DNA of 17,818 nucleotides from CAZUXE01 sp964624585 (GCA_964624585.1 CAZUXE010000035.1:1-17818); one strand, 5' to 3'; counted from the first letter of the stretch, positions 7,522 to 14,676 are shown. Translations and numbers: made by a program. Notes: generated by a model not told the origin, from the sequence alone.

Positions 7522-7829
7522 CAAAACAATTTCTTAATATGGACTTGAGAATTATTGCAAAGCGTTAATTTTTTCCCGTCTCAACGTTTCTTACGGAAAT
7601 GCAAGCAGCTTGCAAGAAAGCGCAGATATAATCTATGCGATAATCTGTATAGCCTACTATGTTAATTAAGACTTCTAGCAGTTCCTTATTCCTTCAAATG
7701 CACATACATTGTTGTCGGGCGGTTTTTAGAGTATCATTTGCCTAAGAGAGTGTTCTTATGGGCATCCAACGGATACGATTTTTCCACACTACCGGAATTC
7801 GGTAAGTGTTTGGCAGCGCGTAGACTTGA
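7522..7829. other. Intergenic region upstream of rpmH, no gene seen
   Basis: This 308-nt stretch has no ORF with coding character. It contains the 12-mer ATTGCAAAGCGT (7554-7565, also at 2076-2087), a 5-bp hairpin GCAAG/CTTGC (7601-7613) and one DnaA-box-like TTTTCCACA (7780-7788). Regions before rpmH carry the chromosome origin in many bacteria, but one imperfect box and no dnaA gene here are not enough to call oriC. Confidence 0.45.
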
Positions 7830-7857
7830 TTGACTTGGAATAATTTAAGGGTATAAT
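7830..7857 (+). promoter_or_regulatory. Sigma70-type promoter of the rpmH operon
   Basis: The -35 box is TTGACT at 7830-7835 and the -10 box is the consensus TATAAT at 7852-7857, with a 16-bp spacer. The predicted start near 7864 gives a leader of about 34 nt with AAAGGAG at 7882-7888. This is probably the main promoter for the eight genes up to 12910. Confidence 0.75.
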
Positions 7858-7897
7858 CCTAGCTACGACTATAGTTTAGACAAAGGAGAAAAACGTT

Positions 7898-8035
7898 ATG
7901 CCGAAAAGAACGTATCAACCTAGTAATTTGAAGCGTAAGCGTAAGCACGGTTTCCGTAAGCGCATGGCTTCATCGGACGGACGGGCGGTGCTGAAACGCC
8001 GTCGCGCCAAGGGGCGTAAACGTCTATCTGCGTGA
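7898..8035 (+). CDS. rpmH: Ribosomal protein bL34
   Basis: A 45-residue, very basic protein starts MPKRTYQPSNLKRKRKHGFR and continues with RMASSDGRAVLKRRRAKGRK, the hallmark sequence of bL34 of the large ribosomal subunit. The length is typical. AAAGGAG lies 9 nt before the ATG. Its stop codon overlaps the GTG start of rnpA (GTGA at 8032-8035). It heads the conserved rpmH-rnpA-yidD-yidC-jag-mnmE order. Confidence 0.97.
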   Translation: MPKRTYQPSNLKRKRKHGFRKRMASSDGRAVLKRRRAKGRKRLSA

Positions 8036-8385
8036 ATCAGCCGGTAAATTTTGCCGGCGCTAATTCCCTGTCACGAAGGGAAATATTGCGAGGCAGAAAA
8101 AGCATTCAAAAGGTTTTGTTACAAAAGCCTTTATTTACAGAATATCTGCGAATGCACTTTCTGCCCGCTTGTGAAAAAAAGGCAGGGTTCTTTGTTCCTA
8201 AAAGAACAGGGAAAGCGGTTGCCCGTAACCTATATAAACGACGGATGCGTGAGATTTACAGATGTATGAAGCAGGCTTTCCCAAAGGGAAAGCTTGTGTT
8301 TATTATAAGGGGAACACCTGATTGGAAACGGCTTCGTCGTCAATTTGACCTTGCCGCAAGGAAATTAAATGAACGCTATGCGTAG
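8032..8385 (+). CDS. rnpA: Ribonuclease P protein component
   Basis: The 117-residue basic protein is RnpA, the protein subunit that helps RNase P RNA bind precursor tRNA and mature its 5' end. The diagnostic segment is KAVARNLYKRRMREIYR (the RNR-type helix), preceded by the AGFFVPKRTGKA strand. The family consensus RNxxKRxxRE is kept. The GTG start overlaps the rpmH stop by 4 nt. It gives about a dozen residues before the usual family start near LSRREILRGRKS. There is no separate good ribosome site, so translation is probably coupled to rpmH. The 3' end overlaps yidD by 17 nt. The RNase P RNA gene is not in this window. Confidence 0.93.
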   Translation: MNQPVNFAGANSLSRREILRGRKSIQKVLLQKPLFTEYLRMHFLPACEKKAGFFVPKRTGKAVARNLYKRRMREIYRCMKQAFPKGKLVFIIRGTPDWKRLRRQFDLAARKLNERYA

Positions 8386-8584
8386 ACTGTTTATCTGGAT
8401 AATTAAGGCGTATCAAATTATTTTTGCCGGAGCGCCAAAAACCTGCCGTTTTCAGCCTTCATGCTCTGAGTATGCCATAAAGGCGCTTGAGCGCTATGGT
8501 GTTGTACGCGGTTCAGGTATGGCTATTTGGAGAGTGCTGCGCTGTAACCCATGGAATCCGGGTGGATATGACCCTGTGAGGTGA
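8369..8584 (+). CDS. yidD: Membrane protein insertion efficiency factor YidD
   Basis: The 71-residue protein matches the YidD family along its length. It has a hydrophobic amphipathic N-terminus (RRLFIWIIKAYQII), then CRFQPSCSEYAIKALERYG and finally LRCNPWNPGGYDPV. The three cysteines and the WNPGG motif are typical. It acts at the inner face of the membrane and assists YidC-dependent insertion. AAGGA at 8358-8362 lies 6 nt before the ATG, within the end of rnpA. A second ATG at 8378 is possible but has a poorer context. The stop overlaps the first possible start of yidC (GTGA at 8581-8584). Confidence 0.96.
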   Translation: MNAMRRLFIWIIKAYQIIFAGAPKTCRFQPSCSEYAIKALERYGVVRGSGMAIWRVLRCNPWNPGGYDPVR

Positions 8585-10290
8585 CTAAAGTGAAGAACGA
8601 AAGTGGCTCAACAATAATAATTATAATCTTGATAGTAGGAATGTTTTTCCTTTTTAATTCCTTAAAAGGCGGCTCCTGCTCAAACGACGCTAAAAATTCG
8701 CAGTCCCCCCCGCCTGCTTTGAAAGCGGACTCTAACCAACAACCCTCCGAGTTAAGTTCTCAACCCCAAATACAAGCGGATTCCCTTGTTCTGCAAAATA
8801 AAAAACTTAAAATTTCGCTTATAGCTTGGCAATATCGTCCTGGGTTCAGAATATCAAGGGTTGAGCTTAAGAATTTTAAGAAGAATAAAGAGATTAATAC
8901 TACAGAAAGAATCCCTGTAACCCTTTTAGATAAACCATCTACGTTTTTTGATATCTTAGGAAAAACAGATTCAAGTTACCAAACCCTGAGATTTGAAGGA
9001 ATAACAGATACCTCAATAACCCTTGTGTGGATGGATACGCTTGATGCAGAGAAACAAAGTATTAAGATTCCTCTCTATCTCTCTAATTACGAACTGCACT
9101 TTACCCAACAAGATTCAACAGCTCTTCTTCGTGTTGATTGCGAAAATGGTTTGAACACAACAGAACCTCGTGATAAATCTGAAAAAACCCTCTTTCAATT
9201 ATACTACTACGACGGACAGAATAACGTAGGTTGGTTAAATATATCAAAAATTAAGAAATATGAAAAAGGTAAATTGGATATTGAGTCTGGTCCTTACAAA
9301 TGGCTTGCCTTACGAACCAAGTACTTTGCGGCAATTCTTATGCCTTCAACAGCAGTTACTGGGCGAATTGAGCCAAAACGAACCTTTGATTCAAGAATTG
9401 GACTAAGCTTTAATTGTTTTGGTAGCAAGGATTACACCTTGTTCTTTGGACCGCTTGACTATGACCTTATGGCTCAGCTTGGTAAGCGTTTGCACAAACC
9501 GCGTTTGACAAGAATTGTTGAACTTGGAGGTTCAGCCTTTAGGTGGCTGGGTGTGGCAATCTTAAAATTATTCCAATTCCTTTACAAGCTTATTCCTAAT
9601 TACGGTATAGCAATAATAATTTTCTCCATATTAATCAAGTTGATTTTCTTGCCTCTTTCACGTTCGCAACAACAATCTATGCATAAGATGCAAATGATAC
9701 AGCCTAAAATAAAAGAAATTCAGGAACGTTTCAAAGACGATCAGCAAAGGCAATACGCTGAAACCCAAAGGCTTTACAAAAATCACGGGGTATCACCCCT
9801 TGGCGGTTGCCTGCCTATGCTTATACAAATGCCCGTATTCTTCGGTCTATACGGTGTGTTGAGAAACAATATAGCCTTGCGCGGCGCTCCTTTTGTGAAT
9901 CTTTTTCACCTGCATATTGATAAGGCCATTAACTTGTTTAATTTTATTAGAATTCCCGCCGGCGACCTGGTTTGGCTGGCGGATTTGTCCCAACACGACC
10001 CCTTCTACATTCTGCCAATATTGATGGGTATTGCCTCTATTATTCAGGCCTTACGCACCAATGTTGACCCCAAACAACGCACTACCGCCTTCATATTTCC
10101 AATTATAATTACTGCAGTTTTTCTTAACTTCCCATCAGGACTGCAGTTGTACTGGCTGATTTTTAACGTTCTCTCTATTATTGAGTCTACTGTGTTTAAG
10201 AGAGGACGAACTGGAGGTATTCAATGGGAGAAACAGCAGAACAAAGAGATTCCTTCGGGGAAGAACTTGCAGAAGTCCTCTCGAAGCTAA
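8581..10290 (+). CDS. yidC: Membrane protein insertase YidC (Oxa1 family)
   Basis: The 569-residue protein inserts and folds inner-membrane proteins alone or with SecYEG. It has a first TM segment (about 10-28), a polar linker rich in Pro, Gln and Ser, a periplasmic P1 domain (about 65-320) as in diderm bacteria, and the Oxa1 core. Recognisable core parts are NYGIAIIIFSILIKLIFLPL, SMHKMQMIQPKIKEIQERF, SPLGGCLPMLIQMPVF, DPFYILPILMG and NFPSGLQLYW. The groove position held by Arg in E. coli (R366) is K353 here. Compared with E. coli, the stretch between RGAPF and DLSQHDPF has about 24 extra residues (near 442-466). GTG 8581 overlaps the yidD stop. GTG 8590 is an alternative start with a better ribosome site (GAGG at 8578-8581). 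The 3' end overlaps the jag-like gene by 67 nt. Confidence 0.95.
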   Translation: MTKVKNESGSTIIIIILIVGMFFLFNSLKGGSCSNDAKNSQSPPPALKADSNQQPSELSSQPQIQADSLVLQNKKLKISLIAWQYRPGFRISRVELKNFKKNKEINTTERIPVTLLDKPSTFFDILGKTDSSYQTLRFEGITDTSITLVWMDTLDAEKQSIKIPLYLSNYELHFTQQDSTALLRVDCENGLNTTEPRDKSEKTLFQLYYYDGQNNVGWLNISKIKKYEKGKLDIESGPYKWLALRTKYFAAILMPSTAVTGRIEPKRTFDSRIGLSFNCFGSKDYTLFFGPLDYDLMAQLGKRLHKPRLTRIVELGGSAFRWLGVAILKLFQFLYKLIPNYGIAIIIFSILIKLIFLPLSRSQQQSMHKMQMIQPKIKEIQERFKDDQQRQYAETQRLYKNHGVSPLGGCLPMLIQMPVFFGLYGVLRNNIALRGAPFVNLFHLHIDKAINLFNFIRIPAGDLVWLADLSQHDPFYILPILMGIASIIQALRTNVDPKQRTTAFIFPIIITAVFLNFPSGLQLYWLIFNVLSIIESTVFKRGRTGGIQWEKQQNKEIPSGKNLQKSSRS

Positions 10291-10703
10291 TCTCACTTGC
10301 CGGGTTTCGCGCCCGTATTGAGTGGAAGAAGCGAGAGGACAATGAGTACTATGTGAATGCTCGAACCCGTAGGTCTGACGGTTTGCTTATAGGCCGAGCG
10401 GGCGAAACACTAAGATCGCTGCAGGCAGTAGTACAAGCGATACTCCAACATCGCCACAATAAAATTCCAGGCATTATTGTTGATATTGGCGGCTACAAAC
10501 AGCGGCGAGAAAATTTCTTACGAAAGAAAACCCTGGCAATAGCAAAAATTGTGCGTGATACCGGAAAAGAAATGGCTTTTGATCCCTTAACTGATAAAGA
10601 ACGCAAAATTGTGGAAAGAACATTGTCACAACAAGAAGAGATTCGGTTTTACACAATAGGTACAGGTTATCGTAAGAACGTAATTATTGCTCCCAAGGAA
10701 TGA
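10224..10703 (+). CDS. jag: Jag/KhpB-like RNA-binding protein (KH and R3H-like domains)
   Basis: The 159-residue protein follows yidC, the usual place for jag (SpoIIIJ-associated protein, also KhpB). Residues about 45-95 are a KH domain with the GxxG loop GRAG (57-60) and the IIVDIGGYKQRRE strand-helix typical of Jag. Residues about 115-159 correspond to the R3H domain, but the signature R-x3-H reads R127-KIV-E131, so the invariant His is replaced. The N-terminal Jag_N domain of longer homologues is absent. The family binds RNA and in Gram-positive bacteria influences cell-wall growth. Its job in this organism is unknown. GGAGG at 10213-10217 lies 6 nt before the ATG, inside yidC. The stop overlaps the mnmE start by 4 nt. 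Confidence 0.88.
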   Translation: MGETAEQRDSFGEELAEVLSKLISLAGFRARIEWKKREDNEYYVNARTRRSDGLLIGRAGETLRSLQAVVQAILQHRHNKIPGIIVDIGGYKQRRENFLRKKTLAIAKIVRDTGKEMAFDPLTDKERKIVERTLSQQEEIRFYTIGTGYRKNVIIAPKE

Positions 10704-12040
10704 TTCTTGAGCATCTTCAAGACGTCATCGTAGCTCACGCTACGCCGCCCGGACGAAGCGCTTTGGCGATTGTGAGGGTATCAGGGCCTCAGGCTCTAAG
10801 GATGTGTGACCAAATTTTCCACGGTAAAAAACGACTTAGCGATATTGCAAGTCATCGAGTAACCAACGGTTATATTCGTAAGGGTGAGCAAATTATTGAC
10901 GAGGTTATGGCGGCGGTTTTTCGTTCGCCTCGTAGTTATACTACAGAAGATATGGTTGAGTTTTTCACGCACGGTAATCCTATAATTGTGGAACAGGTAA
11001 TGGCCTTGCTTTTAGGTTTGGGGGCGCGAGTGGCGCAACCTGGTGAATTTACCCAACGGGCCTATCTTCACGGCAGAATAGATATAACTCAGGTTGAAGC
11101 TGTGTTGGCCGCCATTGAAACATCAACCATTGAGGGTGTCAGCGCGGCGATATCGCAGTTAAGCGGTAAATTATCCGCGCAGTTTACAAAAATTGAAACC
11201 TCGGTACGAAGCCTTTACGCTTTTCTTGAGGCTCAGCTTGAGTTTCCGGAAGAAGATATTTCTTTAACTGATGCTCCTCCAATTGAAGCTGTTCTTGATG
11301 AGTTGATAAAAGAAACAGAAGAGCTTATGGAGTCGTTCCGAAGAGGCAGAACGAAACGTAAAGGTTTGACGGTAATGCTGTTGGGACGTCCTAATGTCGG
11401 CAAATCAACATTATTTAACGCCTTATTAGGTGACGATCGTTCTATAGTTACCTCGGTACCCGGTACCACGAGAGACTTGGTTACAGGAACCTTAAGGTTT
11501 CCCGAAGGTCGCTTGAGACTGTTCGATGCGGCGGGTATTGGGGTTGCAGAGGCGCTGCCCGATAAGATTGCCGTGAAAAGGGCAATAGGCGCTGCAAACA
11601 GAGCCGATTTTCTCCTTCTTCTTCTAGATTCTACCACAGGTCTTCTGCCCGCCGATGAGGAGTTATTGAAGCTTATAAAAACTAAACCCGGTGTGGTGGT
11701 GTGGAATAAAATTGATGCGGTACGTCGAATACCCGCTTTAAGTGACGATATTGAACAAATTAAAATTTCAGCTTTGAAACAAAAGAATTTGCAGGAATTG
11801 CTTGATAGATTCCGAAAAGAGGTATCGGTTAGCGGAAAAACATTCTACGCTAATCGGTTTCAGGAGGAGCGGTTGAAAAACCTTTCCCAAAACCTCTACT
11901 CCGCTCGTAAGGCTCCTTATCTGGATATGCAGGCCAAGGAGTTGCGTGAGGCTTTGGAAATTATATCGGGAGTGGAACGTCCTGATTTAACCAATATGGT
12001 GCTAGACGATATCTTCTCTCGCTTTTGTATAGGAAAATAG
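10700..12040 (+). CDS. mnmE: tRNA uridine-5-carboxymethylaminomethyl modification GTPase MnmE
   Basis: The 446-residue protein is MnmE (TrmE), which with MnmG and a folate cofactor modifies U34 of certain tRNAs in the cytoplasm. It has the N-terminal folate-binding domain (IVAHATPPGRSALAIVRVSG), a helical domain (PGEFTQRAYLHGRIDITQVEAV), and an inserted G domain: GRPNVGKST (229-237), PGTTRD (254-259), DAAG (276-279, normally DTAG) and NKID (336-339). The conserved C-terminal FCIGK ends the protein. Ungapped alignment from memory with E. coli MnmE puts D288 at catalytic E282 and G281 at R275, both unusual. The ATG overlaps the jag stop (ATGA). AAGGA directly abuts the ATG, so translation is likely coupled. 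mnmG is not in the window. Confidence 0.96.
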   Translation: MILEHLQDVIVAHATPPGRSALAIVRVSGPQALRMCDQIFHGKKRLSDIASHRVTNGYIRKGEQIIDEVMAAVFRSPRSYTTEDMVEFFTHGNPIIVEQVMALLLGLGARVAQPGEFTQRAYLHGRIDITQVEAVLAAIETSTIEGVSAAISQLSGKLSAQFTKIETSVRSLYAFLEAQLEFPEEDISLTDAPPIEAVLDELIKETEELMESFRRGRTKRKGLTVMLLGRPNVGKSTLFNALLGDDRSIVTSVPGTTRDLVTGTLRFPEGRLRLFDAAGIGVAEALPDKIAVKRAIGAANRADFLLLLLDSTTGLLPADEELLKLIKTKPGVVVWNKIDAVRRIPALSDDIEQIKISALKQKNLQELLDRFRKEVSVSGKTFYANRFQEERLKNLSQNLYSARKAPYLDMQAKELREALEIISGVERPDLTNMVLDDIFSRFCIGK

Positions 12041-12053
12041 GAGGAACGTTTAA

Positions 12054-12455
12054 GTGTACAAAAGAATCTTATTCTACGTAGACCCTGAACAAACCAGAAT
12101 AGATCGCGTTGAAGGTTTACTTGATTTGGTTACCCAACTAGACAGTAGGCTAATTGTTTTATCCGTCCTGCCTGAAAATAATGAGAACGCAAGCGAGAAA
12201 AAGAAGAAGGAGAGGGACGAATTGGAGGATAGAAACTGGAAATTCCTTTATCAAATAGAGGATGTTGCATTTGAAAGGGAAATAAAGGTTTCTCTAATGT
12301 TGGAGGAGGGTGAACTTCATGAAACCATTGCGTCGGTTGTCAAAAGTTACGAAGTGGATATTTGTGCGACCTTTCCATACAAAGGTATCAACGTAGAAGA
12401 CCTTCTGAGCCGTCTTAACAGTACGCCTCTGCTATTAATTAACCAGGAGAGATGA
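12054..12455 (+). CDS. UspA-like (universal stress protein fold) protein
   Basis: The 133-residue protein begins MYKRILFYVDPEQ, followed by a helix and LIVLSVLPE, the usual opening of the universal stress protein fold. A highly charged insert (about 45-60, EKKKKERDELEDR) precedes VSLMLEEGELHETIASVVKSYEVDICATF, the typical second half. The Usp ATP-binding motif G-2x-G-9x-G-[ST] near the C-terminus is not present (FPYKGINVEDLLSRLNSTP), so it is probably a non-nucleotide-binding type. The GTG start has GGAGG at 12040-12044, 9 nt upstream. It lies 13 nt after mnmE and overlaps the PtsN-like gene by one base, so it is the seventh gene of the rpmH operon. Its role is unknown. Confidence 0.68.
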   Translation: MYKRILFYVDPEQTRIDRVEGLLDLVTQLDSRLIVLSVLPENNENASEKKKKERDELEDRNWKFLYQIEDVAFEREIKVSLMLEEGELHETIASVVKSYEVDICATFPYKGINVEDLLSRLNSTPLLLINQER

Positions 12456-12910
12456 TGATTCGTATTTCAGAATTAATCTTAGAGAACGCAATTATTTTAG
12501 ACTTGAAAGCAAAAGATAAAATTGCCGTTATCAAAGAGATGACGGAGAAGATAGCCGAGCTTAAACTTATTGCGGACGAAGAGACTTTCCTCTCAGATAT
12601 CCTGAAAAGAGAAAATTTGGAAAGTACGGGAATAGGCCTTGGGGTTGCCATACCACATGCTCGCACCAATGCAGCTCAGAAAATAATCCTTTCGTTTGGT
12701 CGTTCCAGTCACGGGGTAGATTTCAATTCCCTTGATGGCAAGCCCTCGCAGTTAATATTCCTTATAGCGGCGCCTGAGAGCAATAAGTCGCTCTACATTA
12801 TGGCGTTGGCGCGTTTGTCTAAGATTATGCGTAAGGAAGATGTAAGAAATCGGCTTTTGGATGCCGCCAAACCTGAAGAGATTATCAATATCATAAAAGC
12901 TGCTGAGTAA
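12455..12910 (+). CDS. ptsN: PTS EIIA-type (PtsN-like) phosphocarrier
   Basis: The protein (151 residues from ATG 12455) is an EIIA domain of the fructose/nitrogen class. The phosphorylatable His is in STGIGLGVAIPHAR (H68 from this start), and LIFLIAAPESNKSLYIMALARLSKIM is the conserved second half. Stand-alone EIIA-Ntr proteins regulate potassium and nitrogen metabolism rather than carry sugars. No HPr, EI or sugar permease gene is seen here, which fits a regulatory role, but the specificity is inferred. I prefer ATG 12455 over ATG 12452. AGGAG (12445-12449) is 5 nt from the former and only 2 nt from the latter, and TGATG then gives a one-base overlap with the previous stop. It is the last gene of the rpmH operon, and no clear terminator follows. 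Confidence 0.88.
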   Translation: MIRISELILENAIILDLKAKDKIAVIKEMTEKIAELKLIADEETFLSDILKRENLESTGIGLGVAIPHARTNAAQKIILSFGRSSHGVDFNSLDGKPSQLIFLIAAPESNKSLYIMALARLSKIMRKEDVRNRLLDAAKPEEIINIIKAAE

Positions 12911-13286
12911 GCGCCAATACCTATCTGCTTTAAGTTGTGTAACCCCTTAAGTAAAGCTTTTAGGTAGTTTGCCCTCCATAAGTTGCGGGGATTATTCTAA
13001 AAAGAGCGCCCTTCAAAGCGAAGCTTTCTCTTGGAAGCCTTTTCTCAAAGTCTAGAGAGAGGCCTTCTCTAAAGAATGTCCTTTTGTAAAGACTTGCTTT
13101 GATGCATACAACTGTTTAAGCGTTTAAGCCTGGTCTTTAAGCTATATTTGACAGAAAATGGTTTATCTTTGTTTGCGGAAAGTTATGAAGCGAAGATTTT
13201 CTTTATTTGTCAGGTTTCCTTTGTCCGTCAAGGGAAGGGGTGTTATGGAATATTGCGGGTATTACGGGCTGTTGTTACGGGGTGTT
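12911..13286. other. Intergenic region left of the scaffold gap
   Basis: The 376 nt after the EIIA gene have no ORF with coding character. A TTGACA at 13148-13153 has no matching -10 box at 16-18 bp. The last part (from about 13234) is G-rich and repetitive and runs into the gap. The short ORFs that can be drawn here stay open only because they cross the N run. Confidence 0.5.
13234..13286 (+). repeat. 13-bp tandem repeat abutting the scaffold gap
   Basis: ATTACGGGCTGTT (13261-13273) is directly followed by GTTACGGGGTGTT (13274-13286), with 11 of 13 bases identical. A related, more diverged GGGAAGGGGTGTT lies just upstream near 13234-13246, and a partial ATTGCGGGT ends at 13260. The N run starts at 13287, so the array may continue into the gap. 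Confidence 0.55.
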
Positions 13287-13386
13287 NNNNNNNNNNNNNN
13301 NNNNNNNNNNNNNNNNNNNNNNNNNNNNNNNNNNNNNNNNNNNNNNNNNNNNNNNNNNNNNNNNNNNNNNNNNNNNNNNNNNNNNN
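13287..13386. other. Scaffold gap (100 N)
   Basis: Exactly 100 N, the conventional placeholder for a join of unknown size. Distances and any genes across it cannot be trusted. Confidence 0.99.
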
Positions 13387-13580
13387 GTACGCCGTTTTTG
13401 GTAAGCGAATAAACCGTATCACCCACAGTTTGCTAGTTTCCGAAGGTGGTGCAGATTGTTAACATATCAGTGTCCTTAAGATATAGCAATGGTTAGCAGA
13501 GAAATCTTGAAGCGCTCTATTACAAACGAGAACCTTCCTTTAGTAAGCTAGGCGCTTTCAGTTTTAGCGGGATAGGCTGT
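13387..13580. other. Intergenic region right of the scaffold gap
   Basis: These 194 nt are downstream of the convergent minus-strand operon. Short open stretches touch the gap on both strands (for example plus-strand codons reading AVFGKRINRITHSL up to a TAA at 13460-13462). They could be the end of a gene lost in the gap, but I cannot recognise one. No U-tract terminator is evident for the minus-strand operon. Confidence 0.4.
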
Positions 13581-14159
13581 TTAGCGTGAACGGATATCCA
13601 GAAGTATACGTTTGGCCATCACTGCCTGCGAACCGTAGAGTTCCTCAGCCTTGTCGTACAGTTCTATAAATAAATGCAGAAAGAACTCTTCAATTTCGTT
13701 AGGAGAAGGTAGCGGGTCTGTCAGCTGCGGAAGCAATTCATCCCACTTTATTCCGGGAAGCTTACTCTTTAATTCAACATTAGTTTTTATCGCTTTATCA
13801 ATAACGTCCTGCCAAAAGGCGAATCCGTGGTCTTTATCTGAAAAGAGTTCTGCAAACATAGAAATGCGGTCTGCCTGACGCGAAATCATCTTAGCGATAG
13901 TTGTTTCACTATAAACAAAGGCCGTATTTATGAGCCATGCAATGGAGTGAAGGCCTTCTTCCAGCTCTAAACCAGCGCTACTTATTACCTCGCGTACCGT
14001 TTTTCCCCCGTCCACTTCTAAGAGAATTTGTCTATCTTGTTCACGTAGCGCTTTGTTGCCATCTTCAGATTCACCGACGCCTCTGAAGAGTCGGCCTTCC
14101 AAGGAACCGATAATTGCCAGCGCTCTGCGAGCGCCGAACGTTAATTTTCTGTCATCCAT
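13581..14159 (-). CDS. Conserved-looking hypothetical protein, last gene of the sufS operon
   Basis: The 192-residue protein has no signal peptide or TM segment and should be cytoplasmic. Residues about 40-85 (EQDRQILLEVDGGKTVREVI followed by LHSIAWLINTAFVYSE) look like a small winged-helix module of the kind found at the end of PatA/DUF4388-type proteins. The C-terminal half is helical, with acidic segments (NEIEEFFLHLFIELYDKAEE), and ends in a basic stretch. I do not recognise the family with certainty. The ATG at 14157-14159 is chosen over the TTG one codon upstream, because GGAGG (complement of 14167-14171) is 7 nt away. The gene overlaps yceD by 8 nt, so it is co-translated with it. The context suggests some link to Fe-S or ribosome assembly, but that is weak. 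Confidence 0.7.
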   Translation of the reverse strand: MDDRKLTFGARRALAIIGSLEGRLFRGVGESEDGNKALREQDRQILLEVDGGKTVREVISSAGLELEEGLHSIAWLINTAFVYSETTIAKMISRQADRISMFAELFSDKDHGFAFWQDVIDKAIKTNVELKSKLPGIKWDELLPQLTDPLPSPNEIEEFFLHLFIELYDKAEELYGSQAVMAKRILLDIRSR

Positions 14160-14676
14160 CAACTAACCTCCTTAGTTCCAAAAAGGGAGAATTTGCCTCT
14201 TTGGGAGGGCATTTGCATTGTTCGCGATTCAGGTTTGCGCCGCAACTTTGACAAAGTCCCTTGCAATCTTTGACGCAAAGGGGAGCAATAGGCAGGGCAA
14301 GCCGGAAACCATCGCTTATTGCGTTTCTTAAATCTATTCGCTCACGATAATACTCAAGGTCAAGCGCTCCAATATCGGTATCTTCTCCAATCTCCAGACG
14401 TTCAGATACAGGCAAGTAGGTTATTTTGCCACTTATTTTTACAGGAAAGCTGAAGATATCGCCGCATCGGGCGCATTCCATTTCCACACTGGTTTCAAGA
14501 GTAAAGCTTGCGTCAACCCTCTTTTTAACTAGCTTTAGAACTAAGCTGTATAGTATGGGGGAAAGGAAAGAATATTCGTTGAGGCCTAAATCTTCAGGGC
14601 TGCTTTTTGCATCAAAGCAATTGTCCCCTTCATCCAGTTGATTAATCTGAAATATAAGGGGACTTTTGCAATTCAT
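14152..14676 (-). CDS. yceD: YceD family protein (DUF177)
   Basis: The 174-residue protein has the features of the YceD/DUF177 family. There is a central Cys pair, C68xxC71 (MECARCGDIF), and a C-terminal Cys-rich end, APLCVKDCKGLCQSCGANLN, with two further Cys (C154, C156). In most bacteria this gene sits directly before rpmF (bL32), and the family has been linked to 23S rRNA accumulation. Here rpmF does not follow; a gene of unknown function does. The ATG overlaps the stop of the NifU-like gene (ATGA at 14673-14676). There is only an A-rich stretch before it instead of a Shine-Dalgarno sequence, so translation is probably coupled. The family call is firm, and the biochemical role is unsettled. 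Confidence 0.88.
   Translation of the reverse strand: MNCKSPLIFQINQLDEGDNCFDAKSSPEDLGLNEYSFLSPILYSLVLKLVKKRVDASFTLETSVEMECARCGDIFSFPVKISGKITYLPVSERLEIGEDTDIGALDLEYYRERIDLRNAISDGFRLALPIAPLCVKDCKGLCQSCGANLNREQCKCPPKEANSPFLELRRLVDG

Noticed and set aside
7780..7788. DnaA-box-like TTTTCCACA upstream of rpmH, possible oriC
   Set aside because: Only one imperfect box is present, with no cluster, no clear AT-rich unwinding region and no dnaA gene in the window.
13148..13462. ORFs crossing the N run
   Set aside because: They stay open only because N codons are not stops. The flanking codons match no family, there is no promoter with a -10 box, and the sequence at the left edge is tandem repeat.
13387..13462. 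Plus-strand AVFGKRINRITHSL stretch as the end of a gene
   Set aside because: About 24 codons is too short to judge, and an alternative open stretch exists on the minus strand. It cannot be assigned without closing the gap.
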